DNA of 64,000 bases from Rhizomys pruinosus (GCA_009823505.1 VZQC01001040.1:1133516-1197515); one strand, 5' to 3'. Counted from the first letter of the stretch, positions 1 through 10,950 are shown. Notes: a model not told the origin generated them from the letters alone. Made by a program: numbers and translations.

Positions 1-726
1 AAGGCTCCAGATATATGAATATTTCATATTGCATGAGAAGATAATTTTTTTCTGATTCTCATTACTTTGCTGAAACTGTATTTGGCTCTAGGGGAGGAGC
101 ACAGACAAATGAATTTTATGCTATATTTTCAGATACGTGTATATATGGAATTTAAAATATTTCTAAATTTTACTTTTGAATTTCAGTGCCTTTGGCTTTT
201 ATTTCTTGACAAAGTGCCCTGATTGCTAGCAGTAGGCTAAATAGCTGGGAGAAGGTCTGCCTCCTTGGCTTATACCAGCATTTCATCATCCTGTACAATG
301 TCAGCTGGGGCTGAGGCAGAGGTATTGATTACACTGTGACATTTTTGTGCGTAATTTGTGGAACATTTCTATCATGAAAGGGTGCTATGTTTTGAATTAT
401 GTCATTTTGATTGTATCTACTAGGTTGATACGTGGGATTTTGTATTTCATCCAGTTAACAAGCAGTCTCACATAGGCTGACCTCTGTGTGTGGAAACTCC
501 TGCATTCCAAGAACCACACCTTCCAGCCTTCCAGGAATAAATCCCCTTCATATCAGTTGTTTTAATGAGCACTGAGTTTTAATTGCCAATCATTTCTCCA
601 AGACTGGCTCAAGCATGTCTTCATCAAAGTCATTAGCTTTAACTTTATTTTATGCTATTGTCTGTCTTTGGTGAGAGCATAATTGCAGCCCTATGGAAAT
701 CATATAATATCTAGTTTTAGAAAAAT
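1..726. other. AT-rich sequence, nothing recognised
   Basis: No SINE, LTR or coding signature was recognised. The frames are closed by frequent stops. It may be older L1 or unique intergenic DNA. Confidence 0.4.
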
Positions 727-1790
727 TTGAGAAACATTTGTATTAGTATATTTTATTTATGCTTTTGTTATTTGCTCAAGTTTGTGATAAAATCAGTCAT
801 GGTATCAGCTTGGGTTTTTCTTTATTGGAAAATTTTCAGTAGAGATTTAATCTACTTACTGGAATTTGTAAATGCTTCAGTCTTGGTGTATTATGCTTCC
901 CAGTTTTTATTCACTTTTACAAGTTCTCATTTCTGTTATAAAATTATTCAAATAATCATCTACACTCATGTATCTTTGCCATCAGCTGAAATATTTGCTT
1001 TTATATTTTTGTTGTACTTATTTCATTTCCTTCATCTAGAAGTTTGTCAATTTTGATTAATTTTTCCAATAACTTTCACATGGTTACCTTTATCATATGG
1101 TTACTGATTGTCTCTGATAATTTTTATTGTCGTTATTTTGGCTCCAAACTCTGAACATCATTGTTTTCTTGCTTCTACTACTTTTCCCTTACCTATTCTT
1201 TTTCTACACTGTTGAGCTGTAGTGGTGGACATTTACCTGACTCTTCTTTATATAGTTTCTAATTTTCCCTTAGATTTTCTTTAGCCGAATCCTTTGTTTG
1301 CTATTATCCTGGTATGTTGAGCCCATCTGTATTTATCCCTCCTTTCCTTTTATTCCTTCTTAAGAGTTCTGACCCATTATTCAGGTCCCTGCTGCTTTCT
1401 TTTCAGGTAGTTATGAATTTTCCAGAATTACTTTTGTTCTTGAGCTCAAGTTTCATTTTGTGTTGGTCAGAAAAGATCTTTCATATAATGTCGATATTAA
1501 ATTTCTTATTGCTTTCATAGTTTCACCTGTGATGTACTATAGACAATGTTTAACGTGTGCTTGACAAGAATATATATGCTGTTGCCACTGGATTGAATGT
1601 TATCTGTGTGTGTGTGTATTTATATATAGTGCATTCTTTCTGTGTTTTTATCCTCTATTTTGCATTATTTCCTACCTGATAAATGTCTGTTATTGGAAAC
1701 GAAATATTAAAGTCTTCTGTATTTATTACATTGTTGTTTATGTGTCCATTCAGATCATTTTTAAGCTTTAATAATTTTAAAAGCTTTTCA
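727..1790 (-). mobile_element. Ancient L1 ORF2 remnant
   Basis: Read on the plus strand, this T-rich stretch follows the order seen in the reverse complement of the younger L1 ORF2 at 22.3-22.95 kb: a region around GTTGGTCAGAAAAGATC, then a tract ending ACAAGAATATATATGCTG, then ATAAATGTCTGTTATTGG. The match is strongly diverged, as expected for an old L1M or HAL1-type element. No frame is open over a useful length, and the 109-residue plus-strand frame at 727-1056 is antisense to it. Subfamily and exact ends are uncertain. Confidence 0.5.
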
Positions 1791-2239
1791 TACATTTTAA
1801 TAAACCGATTAAATATTTTTACATGGGAAAAAACAAGAAGAATAATGATAAAGTAGGAAAAATATATTTTATACTGTTTTGAGAATTGCAGATGTAGTCC
1901 TCAGAAGCTGTGGCTAGAAACCAGGGCTTTTGAGAACCCAGCTCAGAAGGTTCACTGCAGATAAGGCATCAGATGATGGTATGCTTGACTTCATGGCAGC
2001 CAGAATTGTTTTTGCTCACATCTTAGAAATGTTTCATGTAAGAGTATTATAATAATTGGATCTGTAAGCATTTGAGTCAAGGCCTAAAAGAATGCTGTTT
2101 CAGGTCAAGCCTAGCTGATATCTGGCAATAATAAAACAATAAATAAGGAAGGATTAAAGGAAAAAGCAACTTTTCCCAAAAAGAAGCAGTGACAGTCTTT
2201 AGGGTCGTCTTTTTACTTCTGAGTGCTGGATGACCTCCT
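1791..2239. other. Nothing recognised
   Basis: Diverged AT-rich sequence without a repeat I can name. Confidence 0.35.
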
Positions 2240-2415
2240 CAGGACCTCAGTTTGGTTACCAGTTTGTTTCCCAGCATCCACAGGGTTGTTAAAGCTGGAC
2301 AGTCTGTAACTCCAGCTCTAGGGGCTTCCGTTCCCTCCTATGGCCTCTATGGGTACTGCATGACATGGGTACACTTGCATGCAGGCAAACTATTCATATG
2401 CATGAAATAATGAAT
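2240..2415 (+). mobile_element. Degraded B2-like SINE
   Basis: The B2 body order is readable: CCCAGCATCCACAGG, CTGTAACTCCAG, GCATGACATGGGTACA and CATGCAGGCAAACT. The tRNA-derived head is too mutated to show a Pol III B box. An old copy. Confidence 0.55.
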
Positions 2416-2421
2416 TTGAAC

Positions 2422-2588
2422 TTTTCTTTTTTTTTTTTTTTGGTCTTTTAGAGACAGGGTCTCCCTGTAGCCCCAGCTGTCCTGGAACTCACGCTGTAGA
2501 CCAGGCTGGTCTTGAACTCACAAAGATCCTCCTGCCTCTGCCTCCCAAGTGCTGGGATTAAAGGCATGCACCACCACACCTGGCTGAA
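2422..2588 (-). mobile_element. B1 SINE
   Basis: Reverse-complement B1: a T run standing for the A-tail, then GAGACAGGGTCTCCCTGTAG, TAGACCAGGCTGGTC and CCTCCCAAGTGCTGGGATTA, ending CACACCTGGC. It is nearly complete and moderately diverged, and it abuts the P-family 3' end on its right. Confidence 0.85.
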
Positions 2589-3092
2589 AATGATTTTTTT
2601 TTAAATTAGTTTTTATTGATGCTTTGTGCATTTCATACATTTTTTCCAATATTATTCCCTTCCCCCCCCCCACCCCATCCAGATCATTCATTTTGCCATA
2701 CACTGGCCTGACATGACTTTCTCTGTTTTTTTTTTTTGCCTTTTCATTTTTAGCTATAAGTAATAATCCATGGAGTAACAAGCATCCTTCATCAAAACAC
2801 CTATCTCAAGCTTGTGCCCATAACACCTACAGCCCCACATCCAGTGGGTGGGTGACAGGTTGTTTGTTCAATAATGTGATCAAAGAGTGTCCCAGACTAC
2901 ATATCTGTAGTTTCACCATTCACACCCATCGAGCCCTACATCTCACCACGCCCCCTGCTTCCGCAGGTTTTTCCCTAGGCTTAGAAAAGGGGCACAGTTG
3001 GATGAAGGTAAAACAGTCCACTCCTCTCCTGGAGCTGTTGCTTGGACTCGGCCTCAACTTGCTACAAACAAACGTCAGGTAAACAACTTGAC
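2589..3092 (-). mobile_element. P-family element, 3' end
   Basis: On the minus strand it ends in an A-rich tail preceded by ATGCACAAAGCATCAATAAA and a G-rich run. The same end occurs at 32.74 kb (minus) and 56.65-57.04 kb (plus). Upstream it carries the family blocks GTGCCCCTTTTC and GGGGGCGTGGTGAGATG. The G-rich tract and final ATGAAATG...CAATAAA motif also end L1 copies at 27.3 and 42.8 kb, so the tail is L1-derived or L1-like. The 87-residue minus frame crossing this and the B1 is not a gene. Confidence 0.6.
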
Positions 3093-5265
3093 AAAAAAAA
3101 AAAAGAGAAAAGGAGGGAGGGGATTAAGGAATCTGCCAAGTCTATCCTCCTGAACCTGATGCACAAGAAAGCCATGGCATCAGAGGCCTGTAGAAATTTT
3201 TGAAGCGCTAGTGACATTGTTTAGATAATTTAATCTTGGTTGTACGGTTTTGGTGGAGATCATCTGAAGCTCCGCTGACATAAGAGCCTGTTAGTTGTAA
3301 TAGGTACTAAGAAGCGTGCAGGGAACGGAAGGCACACTGAAACCCGGATAAAACCCGTTGGTCGCCCGAACGCTGCTCGCTAGAGTAACACTAAGGTTCG
3401 GTACTATCCACCAGTTGCGAGGGCGTGACGGATAAACAGGAAACTAAATCTTTTTGTTACTACTTTATAATTGTTGAACTAAGTATACAAATCCTCCATA
3501 ATAGTTTTCTATAACATCCACATAACATATAAACTCAGTTTTTTGTAATTAGCATTTGCTAGTTTATTCCAATAAGTAGCTCAATAATGAGCTTGGAATT
3601 ATGAAGCTAGCTGGCTGGTAGTATGTAACATACTTGGCGATCTAATAGGCAAAACATAAAAACCTAAAAAAAAAAAAAGGAGAGAGCGAATGGGAGGTGG
3701 GTAACCTATCCGTCTGGATACAAATGGAAAACCTGTGTTCAAATCCTATTGATAAATTTTCAACTTTTCTGTCTTAAAAATAAAAATGGGGGAGAATTTT
3801 AATTCCCACAGGTAAAAATCACCATCTAAATGCCTGTAAACTACACACCTTATGGCTGTGCAATAGAACTGGGAAGCCAGCAAGAAGTTACCCATCTGAA
3901 CATTAAGGAATGAGGAACCTCAGACTGGTCGATCACGGACACTACGCTATCTCTCGAATAATAAGGTGGGTTGACACTGTTAATAATGTGCTCCCTATAA
4001 TGCTGAGAAACCTTCTACCTCCTCCCCTTTTTAGGAAAAAAGAAAAAAAAACAATGATGGAATGAAACCACTCCCTAACTGTAAACTAGACCAATTTTAC
4101 AGTGGTAATTCCTATAAACAGGCATAACGTATATACTGATGAAGGCATAGGAACTTGAAAAGGATTATTCTCTATCTAGAGCCAAATTCAATAGTAAAGT
4201 GTTTATAAGTTGTGTAAATTAAGAAAAATATATTACTACAGGAAAGCTCTGACATCAGCAATGATTATTCTGCCTAGGAAATGTTGGCTAGGGGATTCAA
4301 ACCGCCCCCCCCAAAAAATTATAAATGCCTTTTGCCTATAAGTGGCATATATGCAAGGGAGAAAGGGGTAAGTGCCTGTTGTCGAAGACCTGGTGTGACA
4401 TGAAAAATGTTATGAGAATCACCTGCTAGCGTACAACTGGCCTCTGGAAATGCCAGAGAGCTTATCCAAGGCCACTAAAGCAATACAAAAAATATTGGTC
4501 TCCCTAAGACAAGCAAGACTCCTCCGTCAATATCAGCTCACACCTAAACAGCCTGGATTATACTTGCAACAGTGCAGCCAAGTGTCTATTACATCCCAAA
4601 TCTATTTCATATAGCTCTCTCCTTGGAGAAATAACCAAGCGGATGCCACAAGCTTAGTCCTCTAGTGGTTAGGTGCGATTGATAAGCCACAATAAGAACT
4701 GTCACTTTATAGAGAAACCACAGTTCTGGCGATAGCATACCATCCAGACATCTGTGTCTATGCTCACAGCTTACTGACATAATAAGTGGTACTGCTTAAT
4801 GCCTGTACACTCAATAGCTTGACTGCGTTGTCGTAGTACTAAAGGTATCACTGGGAAAGCTGTCAATCCATGAAGGGAAACAACCTGAACAGACTAGAGT
4901 CCAAAATGACAACTCCAAAGAATAGACTATTTTCTTCTCACCACTTGTGCCCCTTTCCCAAAAGCCTGAGGAACAAACTGCGGAAGAGGAGGTGTGGTAG
5001 ATTGTAAGGCTTGTGGAGAGATACGGAGGTGAATCATGAGACTACAGGAATGATAGTCTGATCCTGATTGATCAACATGGCTGTGAATACAAGCTTCTCC
5101 AACTGGACTATGGGAACCTTGGGTTGTTCAAAATTTGGACATAGATACTTGCAAAATGCACCAATTACCTAATTGTATGACATACTGAGTAACATCAATG
5201 TTATCTGCGAACAACTGTGTCATTATATTGTAGAATCCCTTAAAAAAAATTCCACTCCACAGATC
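3093..5265 (+). mobile_element. P-family element, long copy with L1-like 3' tail
   Basis: Two blocks recur elsewhere in the window. Block P1 (about 3700-4280) matches 34.38-34.97 kb on the same strand. Block P2 (about 4370-5150) matches the reverse complement of 32.9-33.8 kb, sharing GATGCCACAAGCTTA, GCCACTAAA and CTGTGCCCCTTT-type blocks. The final part, from about 5155, matches the first part of the L1 3'UTR at 26547-26640 (CACCAATTACCTAA...AACAACTGT...GAATCCC). No long frame is open. The body at 3093-3700 has no partner in the window and could be a separate repeat. Identity unknown: a degraded ERV interior or a non-coding RNA copied by L1 are both possible. Confidence 0.5.
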
Positions 5266-5945
5266 AGTCTGGCCAAGCTATTTGCCTAACGCAGACTCTT
5301 GGCCTTAGGGTGTTGGCCAGGCTGTGGCCATATAGATTGTACCTGGTGGGGACTTGAACACACCAGAGACAGGATTCACAGACTGGTGGCTAACTGCAAG
5401 CCCCTGTTCAGTCTAACCCAGCTGGCTACTCAATACACACTTCCCAAGCTGGTGGTCTGGCAGACTGACTCTTTTTTTCAGCCAATACCTGCTAGTATTC
5501 ACCAAAAGCCCTAGCCTGATAGGCTCAACTTACACATGTGTGGAATTAATGCACCCGGGGACCCTTGTGTGATGGTAAAGAAGAATCTGTTTGGTAAATG
5601 ATAAAGAAGAATTTGTTCACAGCACTTTGTTTATATAGGCAGAATGATGTCATCTCTCAGGGCTGGCTCGCAGACCCCCTGCCTCATGTTCTGTAAATAT
5701 AAGGAGTTCTTGTTATCAAGAGTTTTATCTCAGGGGTTTGTCCCGCAGGGTTTGTTGATACAAGCAAATCTCACCTAGGGGCAGATTCTGGCAAGTAGTT
5801 AACCACAGTGCAGCCACAGGTGACCTTTCTCTACATGCAACAGGTGAATTGTAGCTTCTCCTAAAACAATGCTGTAGAAATCATCATCTAAGTCATGTTA
5901 GACACATTTTCACTTTTTATGTTGACCTCATTTAAAAAATACTTC
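5266..5945. other. Unassigned; possible LTR-like stretch
   Basis: 5515-5810 has LTR-like features: TGTTCTGTAAATATAAGG followed by a T/G-rich stretch with TTTGTCCCGCAGGGTTTG. I could not fix its ends or find a partner LTR. A short imperfect tandem repeat lies at 5573-5617. The 71-residue frame at 5299-5514 shows no recognised domain. Confidence 0.25.
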
Positions 5946-5949
5946 ATTT

Positions 5950-6110
5950 AGCCTGGCATGGTGGTGCACACCTTTAATCCTAGCACTTGGGAGACAGAGG
6001 CAGGCAGATCTCTGTGTGTTCAAGGCCAGCCTGGTCTACAGAGTGAGCTCTAGGCCAGCTGGGACTAAAGGGAGACCATGTCTCAAAAAATACTAAAAGA
6101 TCTCCAAAAC
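5950..6110 (+). mobile_element. B1 SINE
   Basis: AGCCTGGCATGGTGGTGCAC, then AGCACTTGGGAGACAGAGG, AAGGCCAGCCTGGTCTACAG and the locus-typical right half GGGACTAAAGGGAGACC, followed by an A-rich tail. Confidence 0.85.
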
Positions 6111-6127
6111 AAAACGAAACAAAAATA

Positions 6128-6336
6128 CTTCATTTAATGTGTGAATGCATTGCCTGCATCTGTATAAGTGCATTCCTGTTGTGCAGTACCTACAGAGGTT
6201 AGAAGAGGGGGTCATATCCACTGGACCTGGAGTTATGGATGGTTGATAGCTGTCACGTGGGTGCTGGGAACTGAATCAAGCACCTTTGCAAGAGCAGCTG
6301 GTGTTCTTAACCATTGAGCCATTTCTCCTGCCCCAG
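6128..6336 (-). mobile_element. B2 SINE
   Basis: Reverse-complement B2: GTGTGAATGCATTGCCTGCA, GTGGGTGCTGGGAACTGAAT, GCAAGAGCAGCTGGTGTTCT and TTGAGCCATTTCTCCTGCCC. The end representing the tRNA-like head is on the right. Confidence 0.8.
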
Positions 6337-6423
6337 AGTTGACAACATTTGATCCATGCAATAAATATTACAAGAAGTCAGTACAAATAGTATGACTCAA
6401 ATAAATGTATAGAAAGTATACAT

Positions 6424-6588
6424 AGCCGGGCGTGGTGGCGCAAGCCTTTAATCCTAGCACTCGGGAGGCAGAGGCAGGCGGATCTTTGTGAGTTCAAGGC
6501 CAGCCTGGTCTACAGAGTGAGTTCCAGGACAGCTGGGACTACAGGGAGACCCTGTCTCAAAAAGACCAAAAAAAAAAAAAAAAAAAAA
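6424..6588 (+). mobile_element. B1 SINE with exact 11-bp TSD
   Basis: Full-length copy starting GCCGGGCGTGGTGGCGCAAG and ending in a long A-tail. The target-site duplication AAAGTATACAT is exact at 6413-6423 and 6589-6599. The clean A-tail suggests a fairly young insertion. Confidence 0.93.
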
Positions 6589-6714
6589 AAAGTATACATG
6601 CACAAAATGAATTAGTTTATTATATTAGGCATTTAAAACAATTTACTTTTTAAAATGTATTAATTTTAGGGAAAATTATCAAGCTTCCAAGAACATTAAG
6701 AATGTATATCTTGG

Positions 6715-6872
6715 GCTTGATGAGATGGTTTATCAGGTGAGACACTAGACCCTGAAAGCTGGAGATCTGAATTCAAAGCTAAGAACCAACACTTGGAGGG
6801 AATGCTCTCCAGGAAGTTGTCCACTCACCTCCATACATACTCTATGGCTCATGAATTCCCACACTAATAAAT
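6715..6872 (+). mobile_element. B3/B2-related SINE
   Basis: Head GATGAGATGGTTTATCAGG and body GATCTGAATTCAAAGC, AAGTTGTCCACTCACCTCCA follow the B3-type layout. It runs directly into the trinucleotide repeats, probably its old tail. Confidence 0.55.
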
Positions 6873-7000
6873 AGTACTAATACTACTACTACTAATAATA
6901 ATAATAATAGAGGAGGAGGAGGAGGAAGAGAAGAGGAGGATAGAAAAAAAGAGGAGGAGGAGGAGGAGTTGGAGGAGGAGAAGGAAGGAGGAGAAATATG
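6873..7000 (+). repeat. (TAC)n(TAA)n(GGA)n compound microsatellite
   Basis: About 30 bp of ACT/AAT triplets switches to a purine-only GGA/GAA tract of about 90 bp on the plus strand. A mirror-like purine tract of this kind can form triplex structures. Confidence 0.85.
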
Positions 7001-7359
7001 TCAGCATATACAAGACTCATGCAACCTCAACCACACAAAAGCCCAGCATAGAACTGCAGAACTGGGTATCAAAACCCAATCTTAGCTGCAGAAAACATTG
7101 ACATCTGATTAGTTGAATGAGGAAGAACTGGCCTTCTTTCTGAGAGGGACTCTGGATAGGCTTACTAGAGCTCAGAGGATGAACCAGCACTACGGAGTAG
7201 CCTGGGAGAGTAATTTGGCGCAACAGACCCTAACACCAGTGGCAGAATGTATGAACTCCGGGGGCGGGGGGGGGGCGGTGCTGTGACAGGGTGCCAGTGG
7301 GGAAGTTGGTAAAAAGGTGATTAACGCTGCTTGAAAATTAGGTATGAAATACATTAAAG
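7001..7359 (+). mobile_element. L1 3'UTR fragment
   Basis: Matches the L1 3'UTR copies at 45.4-45.77 and 57.66-58.02 kb in order: CCCAATCTTAGCTG, GACTCTGGATAGGCT, GGCAGAATGTATGAACTC, a G-rich tract at 7259-7279, then ATGAAATACATTAAAGATCAATAAA. The G-rich purine tract near the 3' end is typical of mammalian L1. Confidence 0.65.
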
Positions 7360-7372
7360 ATCAATAAAAATG

Positions 7373-7611
7373 GGCTAGAGAGATGGCCTAGCGGTTAAGA
7401 GCGCTGACCACTCTTACATAGGACCCGGGTTCGATCCCCAGCACCCACATGGTGGCCGAGAACCATCTGAAACTCCAATTCCAGGAGAACTCCAGTTCCA
7501 GGGGAATCCGACACCCTCTTCTGACCTCTGCGGCACTGCACGACATGGGTGCACAGACCTACATGCAGACAGTACATTCATACACATACAGAAATAAATA
7601 AAATTTAAAAA
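7373..7611 (+). mobile_element. B2 SINE with exact 13-bp TSD
   Basis: Starts GGCTAGAGAGATGGCC. The A box region reads TGGCCTAGCGG and the B box GGTTCGATCCC. The body carries the duplicated ACTCCAATTCC / ACTCCAGTTCC block. TSD ATCAATAAAAATG is exact at 7360-7372 and 7612-7624, so it inserted into the 3' tip of the L1 fragment. Confidence 0.93.
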
Positions 7612-7970
7612 ATCAATAAAAATGTATAATTATTATAATAAAAGGAATGTATACCTTTTGGTAAGTCTTCCATAGTCATTCATCTCCAACATGATTTAAT
7701 TACTGCATCTTTTTATTTTCCTGTACCACTGGACAAACATATTCTTCTTTAATATTCTAATGCACAGTACATATAAACCTGTCATTTCAACATCTTGTTC
7801 AGTAGCTGAAACTCAGACAATATAAAATGTGTTTTAATCAGATGCTCCTCGAGGGCAGGGAGCACACATTTATTCATAGATCTTCCAATGGGAACCTCAG
7901 ATATGGAGCAAAGGAATGGTAAGGTGTATTTTAGAATATGTGCTGTGTTTCTGCTGCCTCAAAATTCCCT

Positions 7971-8203
7971 TCTTTGTTATTTATTTTTTATTTTTTATTT
8001 TTAATGTGTATGAGTGTACTGTCTGCATGTAGGTTGGTGCACCTGTATCGTGCAATGCCATGGAGGTCAGAAGAAGGTGTCAGATTCCCTTGGGACTGGA
8101 GTTAAAGATGGTTCTCAGCCGCCACGTGGGTGTTGGGAATCAAACCCTGGTCCTCTGCAAGAGCAGTCTGCACTCTTAACCGCTGAGCCATCTCTCTAAC
8201 CCC
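7971..8203 (-). mobile_element. B2 SINE with 11-bp TSD
   Basis: Reverse-complement B2 with T/A-rich tail at left and AACCGCTGAGCCATCTCTCT at right. TSD CAAAATTCCCT is exact at 7960-7970 and 8204-8214. The 61-residue frame inside it is a SINE artefact. Confidence 0.92.
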
Positions 8204-8214
8204 CAAAATTCCCT

Positions 8215-8879
8215 CTCTTGGGTGCATGTGTATTTGTCTAAATTTCCTTGAGCTGAGGAGTCAGACTGATTGTGCTAATGTCTTCCTGTTGTCATTTTAA
8301 AATCTTCATGGTGATATAAATCACTCCACTGGTCACTGAGCTTCTTCTGATTCATCCTCCTCTGAAAACACAGAATGTGATCCTTTATATCAGGCCTATT
8401 CTTTATCCTGTAATCAATTGACTCATTTATTTCACTTTTCTACTTCTACTTTATCCTACTGAATTTGATTCTATGCTAATGGGACCACATTTGTAAATGA
8501 AACCCTACAAACCATCATGCTTAACTCTGAAAATACATCACATGCAGTTAAGCTTCTGAGTAAATTCATGTACAGCCATTCATCACTGTACACGATTGTC
8601 CAAATATAAGTGTCGTTCATTTGTGGGTTTTCAAATTGTTAATGTTCTTTAGATGAGACAATAAAAGTAGACAGGAGCATGTGCTGAAAATGAGAGGTGT
8701 TCTATGTCAATACCATTTATATGATGCACAGTGTAGATGCAAGTGGGAAATGGGAAGTGCTTTATCAGCTGTGTTAGGATGTTGAACTCCACGGGTGCCA
8801 GGAACAGGGTTATTACTAGTCAATGCTGAGCAGTGCTTAATTATAATCTCCATTTTGCTTACAGTCATCAGGTTTGTAT
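8215..8879. other. Nothing recognised
   Basis: No repeat family or coding frame recognised. Confidence 0.4.
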
Positions 8880-9100
8880 TTATTATTTTTGTTTTATATG
8901 TATGAGTGCTTTGCCTTCATGACCATAAGTGCACCTGTGTTATGCAATGCCAGGGAGGCCAGAATTCAACACTGGAATGCCTGGCACTAAAGTTAAGGAG
9001 TTAAGGATGGTCATTAGCTGCCATGTGGGTGTTGGGAACAAACCCCAGGTCCTCTGCAAGAGCAGCCAGCATTCTTACCTGTGAGCTCTCCAGACACAAG
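8880..9100 (-). mobile_element. B2 SINE
   Basis: Reverse complement with TATGTATGAGTGCTTTGCCT, GTGGGTGTTGGGAACAAACC, AGGTCCTCTGCAAGAGCAGC and GTGAGCTCTCCAG. Moderately diverged. Confidence 0.8.
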
Positions 9101-9204
9101 ATTTTTTTACTTTTTAATTTCCTGGAGTATTCTAGTTTCTCTCCTAAGTTTTCCTCCCAACTTTCAAAATATTTAGTGAAATAACAGTAAGTTATCAATT
9201 TGAG

Positions 9205-9365
9205 TGTGGGCCAGAATGAGAGCAGTACGGGGAAGGCACTTGCTGCCATACTGAAGGAGCAGAGTTTGACCCTAGTGTTCACATGGTAGAGGAGAGAGGG
9301 ACCTTGAAAGTTTTGCTCAGACCTCCACATGCACTCCATGGCATGCATGTACCAAGGTACATGTT
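9205..9365 (+). mobile_element. Degraded tRNA-derived SINE (B2/B4-like)
   Basis: AAGGCACTTGCTGCCATACT, GAGCAGAGTTTGACCC and CTCCACATGCACTCCATGGC follow the B3/B4 layout. Ends uncertain. Confidence 0.45.
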
Positions 9366-9384
9366 TCCAAGAATAATATTAGAT

Positions 9385-9660
9385 GGTGACTGAAAAGATA
9401 CAAACTGCTTGTCCTTCAACCATGGAAGGGTAACTGGAAAGGCCATAAACCTTCAGAAGCAAGGAACATGCAGAGCGGAGACCAAGTCTGTGTCTCTCAT
9501 GAAGAAGACCTGCTCCTTACAAAATTTGAAATTCTACAAACTTCCTTCCAACTTACTGTGCAATTTGTTGCTTAACTCTCTCCAGACTTCCTGCTCATGA
9601 GCTGACTTTTCACAGCAGGCTTTGGGCATGTCTCCCTTATGGAAGCATCTTATCAAAATA
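9385..9660 (+). repeat. Dispersed repeat, copy 1 (possible LTR)
   Basis: The first 120 bp (GGTGACTGAAAAGATACAAA ... AAGTCTGTG ... AAGAAGAC) aligns with 10795-10925 in the same orientation. Two direct copies about 1.4 kb apart would fit an old LTR pair, but I see no TG/CA ends or TSD. Confidence 0.4.
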
Positions 9661-9689
9661 TCAAAAACTTTTATGTACCTAATCTTTAA

Positions 9690-9887
9690 CAGGTTTATTT
9701 GTTTTTATTTTACATGTATGCATGTTTGCCTCCATGTGTGGATGGGAACCCTGTGTGTGCCTGGTGCTTGCAGAGCCTAGAAGAGGCAGTTGTCAGTCAG
9801 GTCAGCATATGGGTGCTGGGATCTGAATTGAGTTCTCCTTCAAGAGCAGCCAGTGCTCTTAACTGCTGAGCTATCTCTCAAGCCCTC
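9690..9887 (-). mobile_element. B2 SINE
   Basis: Reverse complement with ATGTATGCATGTTTGCCTCC, GGGTGCTGGGATCTGAATT, AAGAGCAGCCAGTGCTCTTA and TGAGCTATCTCTC. Confidence 0.8.
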
Positions 9888-10794
9888 ACTTAGTGTTTTC
9901 ATCAAATGAATCCACAGGCAAAGGTAAGCTTTGTATTACCTGATTTCAGTGAGCTGTTGTACAGTTCACAGAAAGTCGGGATTCCCTGCATTGCCAATGT
10001 TCCCTGTGAAATAATTTTTCTCCAAAGAAAGCTCTGAAGTACCCAGTGATTAAAATACACTGTGAACCGATTTCTGAGTATAGATGTGAGCCCTGTCTTA
10101 TGGGTGCTGAACTATGACTGATAAAGCTACCCAGACAGACAATATTCATAAGTTTTCAGACAGCAATGTAGTTATAAGAGGTTCTCTGGTTTTTGTATTT
10201 GATTCAGCATGCTATGTGTGAACAAAGAATGAAAATATGTTAAGCTTACACACCCCAATTTATTGGACCTCATCTATTTGCTGCGGGATATGTTAAATAT
10301 GAAAATTTAACCACACTGTGAGCTAAGAATATTAAGTGATGTTGCAGAAATTCCTTCCTGGAGGTACACGTGGTGCCCTGTCTCTGCCACCCGAGGTTCT
10401 CAAGGCAAGACAAGGAATAGACTCTCTAATCTTACTTTCCAGAAGACTAGCAAATTTACTCAGGCTTTCTTACAGAGTGAATGAATGGGTGAGAGGGCTG
10501 GGTGAACTTACAAGATTTTATTGTTGCTCTCCCTCTCATATTCATCCCTGGCCACAACTCATGACTCTGCTCAACATGGTGCCTGCAGGACAGAGACAGC
10601 AATGGCCCTTCGCAGTGAGCACAGCATGTCCCAGGGAAAACTAAATGGACTGATTTTTCACTTAATCCCTCCCCCTATGTAGATGGGAGGAGTCCCCGGA
10701 TCTGGATCTATAGCTCCACTTCTGTAGCTAGGGCATGTCTGATGTTCAGGAACATCATCAGGAACAACATAATAAGAAGCTAATTTAAGTTATT
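9888..10794. other. Nothing firmly recognised
   Basis: Lies between the two copies of the 9385/10795 repeat and could be its interior. The 102-residue frame at 10336-10644 has no domain I know and is probably chance. Confidence 0.3.
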
Positions 10795-10950
10795 CCATAG
10801 GTGGTAACTGAACAGATGCAAACTGCTTATCCCCAAACACTATGGAAAGGACAGAAAACCACTGAAATGAGGAGCCAGCAGGGCAGAGTGCCAGTCTGTG
10901 GCTTTCAGGAAGAAGACAGTGTTTGTGCTGAATTCGGAAAGTTTCCATAA
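10795..10950 (+). repeat. Dispersed repeat, copy 2 (possible LTR)
   Basis: Pairs with 9385-9510: GGTAACTGAACAGATGCAAA, CTGCTTATCC, then CAGTCTGTGGCTTTCAGGAA. Divergence is high, so the pair is old. Confidence 0.4.

Noticed and set aside
3690..3770. tRNA-like or mitochondrial insert (GTGTTCAAATCCTAT resembles a T-arm)
   Set aside because: No cloverleaf could be folded and neighbouring sequence matches no mitochondrial gene; it belongs to the P body.
10336..10644. 102-residue frame as a host exon
   Set aside because: No recognised domain and no convincing splice or start context; it lies between two copies of a dispersed repeat.
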